Below, in pieces: positions 43,442 through 51,269 of a DNA stretch of 64,000 nt (within the stretch, counting starts at the first letter, position 1; each line of letters begins with the position of its first letter). The notes below the pieces were generated by a model. It worked only from the letters and a program-made list of their open reading frames with translations, ran no database searches and was not told the DNA's origin. A program made the position numbers and the translations under genes. The DNA comes from Zobellella endophytica (lineage in GTDB: Bacteria; Pseudomonadota; Gammaproteobacteria; Enterobacterales; Aeromonadaceae), in NCBI RefSeq assembly GCF_003012775.1, contig NZ_PXYG01000007.1, positions 153,861 to 217,860 of the forward strand, written 5' to 3'.

Positions 43442-43863
43442 AGCCAATACCTCAACCTGGAACATCATCGTCGGCCCAATGGACGGACCCCGCCTTGGAA
43501 ACAGTACGAGCCCCCAGTCCGGGGGCAATCCGGCTCCGGACACAATTCGCCCAAATGCACCACTTTAGTGATAGGTGAGTTTCCAGTGAGCATAAAGGGT
43601 GCACTCTCTACTTTCTGTCCTAACGGCAGTGTAAGTCACTACAACTCCAACAAAACACAGATCAAGGAATGGAGTGATCTTTTTTATTCAGGATCTTGAG
43701 CCACCATCATCCCTTGAAATCCAGGAGGGGCGAGCCCTGCCACCGGATTCTCCCCTATTGCTCCCGGCCGTTATCTGTCCCGCAGATCCCACCTTTCACT
43801 TTCTGGCACGACCGTTGCTAAGAAACATAGCGCCAAACGGAACACTGACAATAAGGACAGAGC
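43442..43863. promoter_or_regulatory. Intergenic region carrying the sigma-54 promoter
   Basis: 422 bp without a convincing gene (a 65-codon frame at 43674-43871 has no supporting site and overlaps the promoter). The right end holds a -24/-12 promoter; upstream sequence would house activator sites, none of which could be identified by eye. Confidence 0.5.
43804..43819 (+). promoter_or_regulatory. Sigma-54 (-24/-12) promoter
   Basis: TGGCACGACCGTTGCT matches the RpoN consensus TGGCACG-N4-TTGCW at every defined position, with the required 10 bp between the GG and GC doublets. Start of transcription is expected near 43831, about 33 bp before the amine oxidase ATG. Expression should need an enhancer-binding activator, often nitrogen-linked. 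Confidence 0.88.
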
Positions 43864-45465
43864 ATGAATGACAAGTTGTTATCCCTGCCGCAAACCCGGC
43901 GGGACTTCCTGATGAAAGTCGCGGTAATGGGCGGTACCGGCCTGGTGATGGGCACCATGAAGGCCTGGGGCATGGACATGTCTTCCAGGGCCGTTTCCCC
44001 TCCCATGCTGTCGGGCTCGGGCAATGGCAAGACGGTGCTGATCCTGGGCGCCGGCCTGGCGGGCATGACCGCCGCCTATGAGCTGGGCAAGGTTGGCTAC
44101 CAATGCACCATTCTCGAAGCGCGGGATTTCGCCGGCGGCCGCTGCCAGACCGCCCGCGCCGGCTTCCGGCTGACCGAGCTGGGCGGCGAAGAGCAGCAAT
44201 GCCGGTTCGACGAAAGCTACTATATCAATCACGGCCCCTGGCGCATCCCCTTCAATCACCAATCCACCCTGCATTACACCCGTGAGTTCGGGGTGCCGCT
44301 GGAGACCTTCGTCAACGACAACGATGCGGCCTACCTCTATTTCGAGGACGTGGACGGCCCGCTCGCCAACAAGCCGGTGCGCCAGTTCGAGATCAAGGCG
44401 GACTTGCGCGGCCAAGTGAACGAGTTGCTGGCCAAGTCCATCCACGCCAGTCAGCTGGATCTGCCCCTGACCGGGGACGACAAGAAAAAGCTGCTCGACT
44501 ACCTGGTCAACGAGGGCTACCTGTCCGCCAGTGATTTCAGCTACCAGGGTACCGGTGGCCGCGGCTACAAGGTGAACCCGGGCGCCGGTACCGAACCCGG
44601 CCCGGGCGAAGCCTCGGATCCGCTGGCGCTGAAGGATTTGCTGGCCTCCGGCATGGGCCATGTCTATCGCAGCGTACACAGCTTTACCCAGCAGGCCACC
44701 ATGTTCCAGCCGGTCGGCGGCATGGACAGGATAGCCAGGGCGTTCGAGCAACGGGTGGGCAACCGGATCCGCTACGGCATGGAAGTCGGCCGTATCCGCC
44801 AGCATGGAGATCAGGTGATTATCAGCGGTAAGCAGCTCGCCGACAACGGCGATTTCGAGCTGGCCGCCGACTACTGCCTGTGCACCATCCCGCTGTCGGT
44901 GCTGCGCCATATCGACACCGACTTCTCCCCGACCTTCAGCGACGCCATCGGCCAGGTCGCCTACGAGCCCACCTGCAAGATAGGGCTGCAAATGAAACGC
45001 CGCTTCTGGGAAGAGGATCACTTTATCTACGGCGGCCATATCAGGACCAACCTCAAGGGCATCGGCAATATCTCCCTGCCCTCCGACCAGTGGCAGAGCG
45101 CCAAAGGCGTACTGCTCGGCTACTACAACTTCGGCGCCAACGCGGCGGAAGTGAGCGCCAAAAGCCTGGAAGAGCGCACCCGCTTCGCCCTGGAGGCCGG
45201 CGAGAAGATCTTTCCCGGTGCCTACCAGTCTTCCTGCGAGTCGTCCTTTTCCGTGGCCTGGCACAGGGTCAAGTACAACCTGGGCGGCTGGGCCGAATGG
45301 AACGATCAGGCCAGGGCCACCGCCTACCCCACCCTGCTGAACGCCGAAGGGCGGGTACTGCTGGCCGGCGAGCACCTCAGCTACCTGACCGGCTGGATGG
45401 CCGGGGCCATCGAATCGTCCTGGCAGCAAATGGCCAAGCTGCATGCCATGGCCCAGCAGGCCTGA
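43864..45465 (+). CDS. Tat-exported flavin monoamine oxidase
   Basis: 533 aa. Twin-arginine signal TRRDFLMKVAVMGGTG (Arg12-Arg13), then a Rossmann loop ILGAGLAGMTAAYELGKVG with ...CTILEARDFAGGRCQT, the amine-oxidase FAD signature. C-terminal FAD block LLAGEHLSYLTGWMAGAIESSW. Resembles bacterial L-amino-acid/monoamine oxidases. Folded with FAD in the cytosol and exported, it would oxidise an amine to an imine in the periplasm. Neighbours (cytochrome c and exported RidA) suggest it is a dehydrogenase passing electrons to the chain rather than to oxygen. Confidence 0.9.
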   Translation: MNDKLLSLPQTRRDFLMKVAVMGGTGLVMGTMKAWGMDMSSRAVSPPMLSGSGNGKTVLILGAGLAGMTAAYELGKVGYQCTILEARDFAGGRCQTARAGFRLTELGGEEQQCRFDESYYINHGPWRIPFNHQSTLHYTREFGVPLETFVNDNDAAYLYFEDVDGPLANKPVRQFEIKADLRGQVNELLAKSIHASQLDLPLTGDDKKKLLDYLVNEGYLSASDFSYQGTGGRGYKVNPGAGTEPGPGEASDPLALKDLLASGMGHVYRSVHSFTQQATMFQPVGGMDRIARAFEQRVGNRIRYGMEVGRIRQHGDQVIISGKQLADNGDFELAADYCLCTIPLSVLRHIDTDFSPTFSDAIGQVAYEPTCKIGLQMKRRFWEEDHFIYGGHIRTNLKGIGNISLPSDQWQSAKGVLLGYYNFGANAAEVSAKSLEERTRFALEAGEKIFPGAYQSSCESSFSVAWHRVKYNLGGWAEWNDQARATAYPTLLNAEGRVLLAGEHLSYLTGWMAGAIESSWQQMAKLHAMAQQA

Positions 45466-45475
45466 GGAGCGAAGG

Positions 45476-45868
45476 ATGCGCATTATCAGCATAAGCATGG
45501 CCCTGCTGCTGGGTTCCGGCCTAGCACAAGCGGGCAACGAGGGCGAGCAGCTGTTCCAGCAGAACTGCATGGCCTGCCATCAGGCCCAGGGCCAGGGCAT
45601 ACCGGGAGCATTCCCCGCCCTGGCCGGTAACGCCCTGGTGCAGGGCAGCGGCGAGCAGGTGCTGCGGGTGGTGTTGCACGGACGGGGCGGCATGCCTGCC
45701 TTTGCCCAGTCTCTGCCCGACCACAAGATAGCCGCCATCCTGAGTTACATCCGCAGCCACTGGGGTAACGAGGCGGCCGCCATTTCCGAGCGGGAAGTGG
45801 CGGCGATACGCCAGAGCAGCACCAAGAGTGAAGTGGTCGACCGCATGCAGGTCCGCACCCAGAACTGA
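45476..45868 (+). CDS. Periplasmic class I cytochrome c
   Basis: 130 aa. Signal peptide MRIISISMALLLGSGLAQA, single haem motif C31-MA-C34-H35 (CMACHQ), and the distal Met probably in GRGGMPAF (about 81). The start at 45476 has GGAG upstream and lies 11 bp after the oxidase stop. The tail SEREVAAIRQSSTKSEVVDRMQVRTQN is outside the haem domain. Likely electron acceptor for the flavoenzyme. Confidence 0.92.
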   Translation: MRIISISMALLLGSGLAQAGNEGEQLFQQNCMACHQAQGQGIPGAFPALAGNALVQGSGEQVLRVVLHGRGGMPAFAQSLPDHKIAAILSYIRSHWGNEAAAISEREVAAIRQSSTKSEVVDRMQVRTQN

Positions 45869-45891
45869 CCCTGTTTAACGAGGAATACACC

Positions 45892-46386
45892 ATGAAACCG
45901 ATTTTTACCCTGAGCGCCCTGGCGCTGTGTTCTGGCCTGGCCTTTTCCGCCCAGGCCGAGATAGTCACCCATCCCATCCCCAACTCGGACTTCCCCATCG
46001 CACAGGCGGTCGAAGTCACCGGGGACGTCACCACCTTCTATGTCAGCGGCCAGGTTCCCCCGGTGATCGACGCCGATGCAGATGGCAACAGCAAGGCCGC
46101 CTTCGGCGACACCCGGCAGCAAACCATCGGTGTCATCGAACGAATCAAGACGATTCTGGAAGCCCGGGACATGGCACTGAGCGACGTGGTCAAGATGCAG
46201 GTCTTCCTGGTGGGCGACCCGGAACTCGACGGCAAGATGGATTTTTCCGGCTTTATGGAAGGCTACAAGGAGTACTTTGGCCAGGGCAAGGCCGGCCTGC
46301 CGGCTCGTTCCGCCATGCAGGTGGCCGGGCTGGTCAACCCCGGCTGGCTGGTGGAAATTGAAGTGACGGCGGTCAAGGATCGCTGA
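45892..46386 (+). CDS. Exported RidA family protein
   Basis: 164 aa. A signal peptide (MKPIFTLSALALCSGLAFSAQA) precedes the RidA fold: TTFYVSGQVPP, QTIGVIERIKTILEARDMALSDVVKMQVFLVGD, and a C-terminal LPARSAMQVAGLVNPGWLVEIEVTAV with the active-site Arg in PARSA. A periplasmic location is unusual for RidA and fits hydrolysis of the imine made by the exported oxidase. Third gene of the sigma-54 operon, followed by a terminator. Confidence 0.9.
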   Translation: MKPIFTLSALALCSGLAFSAQAEIVTHPIPNSDFPIAQAVEVTGDVTTFYVSGQVPPVIDADADGNSKAAFGDTRQQTIGVIERIKTILEARDMALSDVVKMQVFLVGDPELDGKMDFSGFMEGYKEYFGQGKAGLPARSAMQVAGLVNPGWLVEIEVTAVKDR

Positions 46387-46417
46387 CCGGTTCGGGCCTG
46401 TTTCCTGTTGTGGTGTT

Positions 46418-46442
46418 GGGCGGAGTCATCTCCGCCCTTTTT
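46418..46442 (+). terminator. Intrinsic terminator after exported RidA
   Basis: Perfect 8-bp stem GGGCGGAG (46418-46425) with CTCCGCCC (46430-46437), loop TCAT, followed by TTTTT (46438-46442). It separates the sigma-54 operon from the convergent aldo-keto reductase gene. Confidence 0.92.
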
Positions 46443-46446
46443 ATGC

Positions 46447-47247
46447 TCAATCCCAGGCCGGACCGAAATCGGGGCTGACCAGCCGTTGATTGGTGGCAAT
46501 GCCGCGCACCCGGGCCAGTTCCGCCTCGCTCAGCCGCAGCCCGGCGGCGTCCAGGTTGGCCTGCAGGTGGCTCCGCCTGGTGGAGGCCGGTATGGCGATG
46601 TGGCCTTCCTGCAGCAGCCAGGCCAGGGCTACCGAGGCCGGGCTCACCCCGTGGGCCGCGCCGATTGCCTGCAACACCGGCTCCTCCAGCACCTTGCCGT
46701 AGGCCAGCGGCATGTAGGCGGTGACCCGGATGCCCCGGGCGCGGCAGAACTCGACGATGGGCTCGTTGCGGAACAGCGGGTGCAGCTCCACCTGGTTGGT
46801 GAGGATGGCGTCGGCCCCGACGGCGTCGATCGCCGCCTGCAGGTGGCGGACGGTGAAGTTGGACACCCCGATATGGCGGGTCAGCCCCCGCGCCCTGGCC
46901 TCGGCCAGCTGCTCCATATACACCGCCACCGGTATCTCGTCCCGGGGCGAGGGCCAGTGGATCAGGGTGAGATCCACCTGCTCCGTTTGCAGCTTTGCCA
47001 GGCTCGCTTCCAGGCTCGGGATCAGCCGGCCCGGGGCCAGGTGCTCGGTCCAGATCTTGGTGGTGAGGAAGACCTCCCCGCGCGGCACCCCGCTTGCGGC
47101 CAGGGCCCTGCCCACCTCCGCCTCGTTGTCGTAGATCTGGGCGGTGTCGATATGGCGGTAGCCGAGCTCGAGCCCGGTGCTCACCGCCGCTACCACCTCT
47201 TGCTCCTTCAGCCGGAAGGTACCCAGCCCCATGGATGGTATCTGCAT
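46447..47247 (-). CDS. dkgB: Aldo/keto reductase, DkgB-like
   Basis: 266-aa NADPH-dependent (beta/alpha)8 reductase. GLELGYRHIDTAQIYDNEAEVG with catalytic Asp and Tyr, FLTTKIWTEH with Lys, DLTLIHWPSP with His, IGVSNFTVRHL, and the coenzyme loop IPASTRRSHLQANL. Closest in style to 2,5-diketo-gluconate reductase B of enterobacteria, which also reduces methylglyoxal. Single gene, 86 bp downstream of the MFS gene and separated from it by a long hairpin. Confidence 0.87.
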   Translation of the reverse strand: MQIPSMGLGTFRLKEQEVVAAVSTGLELGYRHIDTAQIYDNEAEVGRALAASGVPRGEVFLTTKIWTEHLAPGRLIPSLEASLAKLQTEQVDLTLIHWPSPRDEIPVAVYMEQLAEARARGLTRHIGVSNFTVRHLQAAIDAVGADAILTNQVELHPLFRNEPIVEFCRARGIRVTAYMPLAYGKVLEEPVLQAIGAAHGVSPASVALAWLLQEGHIAIPASTRRSHLQANLDAAGLRLSEAELARVRGIATNQRLVSPDFGPAWD

Positions 47248-47293
47248 CTTGTGCTCCTGTTGTGGATGGTTGTCGGTAACGATATGGGTTCAG

Positions 47294-47329
47294 GGTAGCC
47301 GGCGGACGGCGAACCGTCCGCCGGCTACC
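47294..47329. terminator. Very strong 16-bp hairpin
   Basis: GGTAGCCGGCGGACGG (47294-47309) pairs perfectly with CCGTCCGCCGGCTACC (47314-47329) around CGAA (TTCG on the minus strand, a stable tetraloop sequence). It lies 5 bp past the MFS stop. No T run follows, so it may stabilise the mRNA end or attenuate readthrough rather than act as a standard terminator. Confidence 0.7.
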
Positions 47330-47333
47330 GGAT

Positions 47334-48521
47334 TCATCGGGTTCGCGGTGCCGGCAGGGCGTCGCCGCGGGCATCCAGGGCACCGCTCAGCCGGGTCAGC
47401 AGCAGGGCCACCAGCACCACCAGGGCGCCGATCCAGGGCGTCTGCATCAGTCCGCCGCGTTCCACCACCAGGCCGCCCAGCCAGGCGCCCAGGGCAATGC
47501 CCAGGTTGAAGGCGGCGATGTTGAGCCCGGAGGCCAGGTCCACCGCCCGGGGGCTGTACCGCCCGGCCAGTTGCACCACGTACAGCTGCAGGCCGGGCAC
47601 GTTGCCGAAGGCGAAGGCGCCCCACAGCAGCAGGGTGAGCACCGCCGCCCAGGGGTGGCCGGCGCTGAAGGTAAAGACCAACAGCACCAGCGCCAGGCCG
47701 GCGAAGACGATGTTCAGCGCCCGCACCGGCCCCAGCCGGTCGGCCAGCCGGCCGCCCCAGAGGTTGCCCACCGCCACCGACACCCCGTACACCAGCAACA
47801 GCAGGCTCACGGTGTCGGCGGCGAAGCCGGTCTCCTGCTCGAGGATGGCCGCCAGGTAGGTAAAGGCGATAAAGGTGCCGCCGTAGCCGATGGCGGTGAT
47901 GGCATACACCAGCAGCAGCCGCGGCTGGGCCAGCACCGCCAGTTGCTGGCCCAGGCGGGCGGGCGCCGGCTGCTTCAGGTTGCGCGGCACCAGCAGGGCG
48001 CTGCCGAGCAGGGCCAGCACCCCGAGCAGGGACACCACCAGGAAGGTGGCCCGCCAGCCGAGGCTCTGGCCGATAAAGGTGCCGAGCGGCACCCCGGTCA
48101 CCAGGGCCACGGTCAGGCCGGTGAACATGATGGCGATGGCGCTGGCCTCCTTCTCCCTGGCCACCAGGCCGGTGGCAATGGTGGAGCCGATGGAAAAGAA
48201 GACCCCGTGGGCCAGGCCGGTCAGCACCCGGGCCAGGATCAGCGAGCCGTAGCCCGGCGCCCGCCAGGCCAGCAGGTTGCCGAGCACGAACAGCGCCATC
48301 AGCGCCAGCAGCAGGTGCTTGCGGTTCCAGCGTCCGGTCAGGGCGGTGAGCACGGGGGCGCCCACCGCCACGCCCAGGGCGTAGAGGCTGACCAGCAGGC
48401 CGGCGGATGGCAGGGACACGCCCAGATCCTGGGCGATGGTCGGCACCAGGCCGACGATGACGAATTCGGTGGTGCCGATGGCGAAGGCACTGAGGGTTAA
48501 TGCGAATAACGCGACTGGCAT
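47334..48521 (-). CDS. MFS transporter, AraJ/YdhP type
   Basis: 395 aa, 12 hydrophobic segments. N-terminal ALTLSAFAIGTTEFVIVGLVPTIAQDLGVS and LTALTGRWNRKHLL are typical of the DHA1 sugar/drug efflux group (AraJ, YdhP). The cargo is unknown. It is divergent from a LysR gene, 107 bp apart, an arrangement common for YdhP-like exporters. Confidence 0.88.
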   Translation of the reverse strand: MPVALFALTLSAFAIGTTEFVIVGLVPTIAQDLGVSLPSAGLLVSLYALGVAVGAPVLTALTGRWNRKHLLLALMALFVLGNLLAWRAPGYGSLILARVLTGLAHGVFFSIGSTIATGLVAREKEASAIAIMFTGLTVALVTGVPLGTFIGQSLGWRATFLVVSLLGVLALLGSALLVPRNLKQPAPARLGQQLAVLAQPRLLLVYAITAIGYGGTFIAFTYLAAILEQETGFAADTVSLLLLVYGVSVAVGNLWGGRLADRLGPVRALNIVFAGLALVLLVFTFSAGHPWAAVLTLLLWGAFAFGNVPGLQLYVVQLAGRYSPRAVDLASGLNIAAFNLGIALGAWLGGLVVERGGLMQTPWIGALVVLVALLLTRLSGALDARGDALPAPRTR

Positions 48522-48628
48522 GGCTTGCTCCGTCTTGGCTTGAGTAATGGTCGGGACGGAGGCATTCTAGGCCGGGTTACTTTTGTCAAAAACGCTATAA
48601 AGCACAAATCATATTTGCAGGAATCACA

Positions 48629-49507
48629 ATGATCACCCGTTCCGACGATCTGACGCTGCTGCTGGCGGTGGTGGACAGCGGCGGCTTTTCCGCCGCCGCC
48701 GAGCAACTGGGCATACAGGTGGCCAGGGTGTCCCGGGCGGTGAGCCGGCTGGAGCGGCAGCTGGGCACCACCCTGCTCAACCGCACCACCCGCCAGGTGG
48801 AGCTGACCGAGGAAGGCCGCCGCTTCAGCGAGGAAGTGCGCCGGGGCCTGGCCCTGCTCGACCGGGCGGAAGAGGCCCTGCACAGCGCCCGCCACGGTCC
48901 TTCGGGCCGGTTGCGGGTGGATGCGGCCAGCCCCCTGGTGCTGCACCAGCTGGTGCCGCTGGTGGCGGAGTTCGGTGCGGCCTACCCCGCCATCCGGCTG
49001 GAGCTGAGCTCCAGCGACGGCATCATCAATCTGCTGGAAAAACAGACCGATATTGCCATCCGTATCGGCGGCATGAGCGACTCCACCCTGCACGCCCGGC
49101 TGCTGGGAGAGAGCCCGCTGCATATCGTCGCCTCGCCGGACTACCTGCGCCGCCGGGGCAGCCCGGCCAGCGCCGCCGAGCTCGACCGGCACCGGCTGCT
49201 CGGCTTTATCGGCAGCGGCGGGCTCAACCGCTGGCCCCTGGCGCGGGGCGCCGTGGTGCCGGACATCGCCGCCAGCAGCGGCGAAACCCTGCGCCAGCTG
49301 GCCCTGGCCGGCAACGGCATCGCCTGCCTGTCGCGCTTCATGATAGGAGAGGATCTGGCGGCGGGCCGACTGGTGCCGTTGCTGCAGCAGGAATACCTGC
49401 CGCTGCCGGAGCGGGAGCAGGTGCACGCCGTCTACTACCGGCACAGCGCCCTCTCCGCCCGCATCGGCGCCTTTCTCGACTTTATCGGCCCGCGCCTGAG
49501 GTTATGA
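48629..49507 (+). CDS. LysR-family regulator beside the MFS gene
   Basis: 292 aa. HTH LTLLLAVVDSGGFSAAAEQLGIQVARVSRAVSRLERQLGTTLLNRTTRQVELT in parts (about 8-60), effector domain to about 290 (GPSGRLRVDAASPLVLHQLVPLV, TDIAIRIGGMSDSTLHARLLGESPLHIVASPDYL in parts). Likely regulates the divergent exporter. Its 3' end overlaps the convergent symporter gene by 6 bp. Confidence 0.88.
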   Translation: MITRSDDLTLLLAVVDSGGFSAAAEQLGIQVARVSRAVSRLERQLGTTLLNRTTRQVELTEEGRRFSEEVRRGLALLDRAEEALHSARHGPSGRLRVDAASPLVLHQLVPLVAEFGAAYPAIRLELSSSDGIINLLEKQTDIAIRIGGMSDSTLHARLLGESPLHIVASPDYLRRRGSPASAAELDRHRLLGFIGSGGLNRWPLARGAVVPDIAASSGETLRQLALAGNGIACLSRFMIGEDLAAGRLVPLLQQEYLPLPEREQVHAVYYRHSALSARIGAFLDFIGPRLRL

Positions 49508-50449
49508 GCCGGCCTCGCCGCCCGCCGGAACGGGCCGCGCCCGGGGAGCCAGGCGCGAGGCCAGCAGGGAGTCGGCCAGCATGTGCAGGAAGTGAAACAC
49601 CAGGCAGCCGACCACCGCCAGGCCACCCGCGGCGTTCATCGCCACCAGCACGCTCACCGCCACCGGCGTGGTCTTCTGGGCGGCGGTGAACAGCAGCGCC
49701 AGCCGGGCCGGCCGGGCCAGCGCGAGCCCGGCCCCCGCCAGCAGGCACAGCCCCAGCAGGGTGCCGTGCAGCAGCAGCGACCAGGCCGCCAGCGCCAGCA
49801 GATCCGGCCAGCCCAGCTGCAGCAGCGCCTCCCGGCTGGTGGACAGGGTGATCCAGGCGGTGATCACCACGCTCAGGGTCGGCACCACCCCCATCCAGCG
49901 GCGCACCACCAGGCCGCCCAGCAGCTGGCGCAGCACCAGGCCGAGCACGAAGGGCAGCAGCACCATGGACGACAGCTTGTGCAGCAGCGGCCAGGGCGAG
50001 AGCGCCGCGCCCTGGCCGATCAGCAGGCTCAGCATCAGCGGGATGGTGACGATGCCGAGCAGGTTCAGCCCCAGGGTCATGAACAGCGACCACTGGGCCT
50101 GGCCGCCGCTGAGCCGGGTCAGCACCACGCAGGACGAGAGCGTCGGCGGCACCACCGACACCACCAAGAGCCCCAGTGCCAGGCCGGGGGCCAGGCCGCC
50201 ATGCTGGTAGACCAGCCAGCCCACCAGCGGCGACAGCAGCAGGCTGATCACCAGCGCCGCCAGGAACACCCGGCCGAAGCCGGGCCCGGGCCTGAGCTCC
50301 TGCAGCCGGCTCTGCAGGCCGTTGACCAGGAAGATCACCGCCACCAGCCAGGGCAGCGGCTGCCACTGGGCCAGCCAGAGCCCGGGGCCGGGCAGCAGCA
50401 GGGCCAGCAGTATGGCGGCGCAGAGGCCGCCGGGAAGTAACCAGGCGAT
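49502..50449 (-). CDS. Bile acid:sodium symporter family protein, apparent ATC start
   Basis: 315 aa if started at the ATC of 50447-50449. Ten hydrophobic segments with the SBF-like pattern VVPPTLSSCVVLTRLSGGQAQWSLFMTLGLNLLGI in parts and FTAAQKTTPVAVSVLVAMN. The open frame extends 35 codons beyond the first standard start (GTG, 50344) and encodes a proper first helix (IAWLLPGGLCAAILLALLLP). A perfect AAGGAGT stands 6 nt before the ATC. No ATG, GTG or TTG exists in this extension. Likely last gene of the hydantoinase-TRAP operon, 43 bp after the hydratase stop. Confidence 0.72.
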   Translation of the reverse strand: MAWLLPGGLCAAILLALLLPGPGLWLAQWQPLPWLVAVIFLVNGLQSRLQELRPGPGFGRVFLAALVISLLLSPLVGWLVYQHGGLAPGLALGLLVVSVVPPTLSSCVVLTRLSGGQAQWSLFMTLGLNLLGIVTIPLMLSLLIGQGAALSPWPLLHKLSSMVLLPFVLGLVLRQLLGGLVVRRWMGVVPTLSVVITAWITLSTSREALLQLGWPDLLALAAWSLLLHGTLLGLCLLAGAGLALARPARLALLFTAAQKTTPVAVSVLVAMNAAGGLAVVGCLVFHFLHMLADSLLASRLAPRARPVPAGGEAGS

Positions 50450-50492
50450 GATGAACTCCTTACCCGGGCCCGGCCCGGAACGGACGCGGGAC

Positions 50493-51269
50493 TCAGTCTA
50501 TCCTGACCCTGGCCTCGCCGATACCCGGGAAGCGGGCGCACACCTCGGCGCCGGGGGCGATAAAGCGCATCCCGGTCCAGCTACCGGTAGTGATCAGATC
50601 CCCGGGCTCCAGTCCCTGGTTGCGCGCCACCAGGTGGTTCACCGACCAGCCCAGCAGGCTCGCCGGATCCCCCAGCGGGTGGCCGCCGCGTTGCTCGGCC
50701 AGCTGTTCGCCGTTCACCGTCAGCACCAGCGGCCGTTGCGCCAGCTCGAGCCCCTGCCAGTCGCTGATGCCGCCGCCGACGATCAGCGCCCCGTTGATCT
50801 GGTTGTCCGCCAGCCGCCACAGGGCGCCGGCCTGCTGCCACTGGCGCAGCCGGGTGTCCACCAGTTCGATGGTCACACACAGCTCGCCCAGCGCCGCCCG
50901 CACCTCGGCCTCCTCATACAAGAAGGCCCGGGGCGGCAGGGGGCGGGTCACCCGGAACGCCAGCTCCGCCTCGATGCCGATCATGTGAAAGTCATCCCCG
51001 CTCAGGCGGGCGCCACTGGCGTGGACCCGTCGGGGCGGGATGGGCGCGCTGTAGGGCTCGCTGTCCTTGTTGGGCGCCCCCACCTTCCAGCAGCGGGTGC
51101 GCTGCCCCGGCCACAGCGCCCGCGCCACCCCGTCCTGGACGGCGTAGGCCTGGGCCACCGTCTGCGGCCCCACCGCCTCCGCCGGGGTGTCGAACTGCTG
51201 GCCGCCCCGGTAGGCGGCCAGCACCAATGCCACCGCCTGTTGCATCTCCTGTTGTTCCATCCTGGTCAT
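50493..51269 (-). CDS. 2-keto-4-pentenoate hydratase family protein
   Basis: 258 aa, MhpD/HpaH-like member of the fumarylacetoacetase superfamily. Blocks CWKVGAPNKDSE, GIEAELAFRV with metal Glu pair, LGELCVTIELVDTR, NQINGALIVGG, LGWSVNHLVARNQGLEPGDLITTGSWTGMRFIAPG in parts. Known members hydrate 2-hydroxypenta-2,4-dienoate or handle oxo-acids. It overlaps the amidase gene by ATGA, so it acts in the same pathway; the exact substrate is unknown. Confidence 0.85.
   Translation of the reverse strand: MTRMEQQEMQQAVALVLAAYRGGQQFDTPAEAVGPQTVAQAYAVQDGVARALWPGQRTRCWKVGAPNKDSEPYSAPIPPRRVHASGARLSGDDFHMIGIEAELAFRVTRPLPPRAFLYEEAEVRAALGELCVTIELVDTRLRQWQQAGALWRLADNQINGALIVGGGISDWQGLELAQRPLVLTVNGEQLAEQRGGHPLGDPASLLGWSVNHLVARNQGLEPGDLITTGSWTGMRFIAPGAEVCARFPGIGEARVRID

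Noticed and set aside
43674..43871. 65-codon plus-strand frame before the amine oxidase gene
   Set aside because: No ribosome site, Pro/Leu-rich random composition, and it runs through the sigma-54 promoter and into the next gene.
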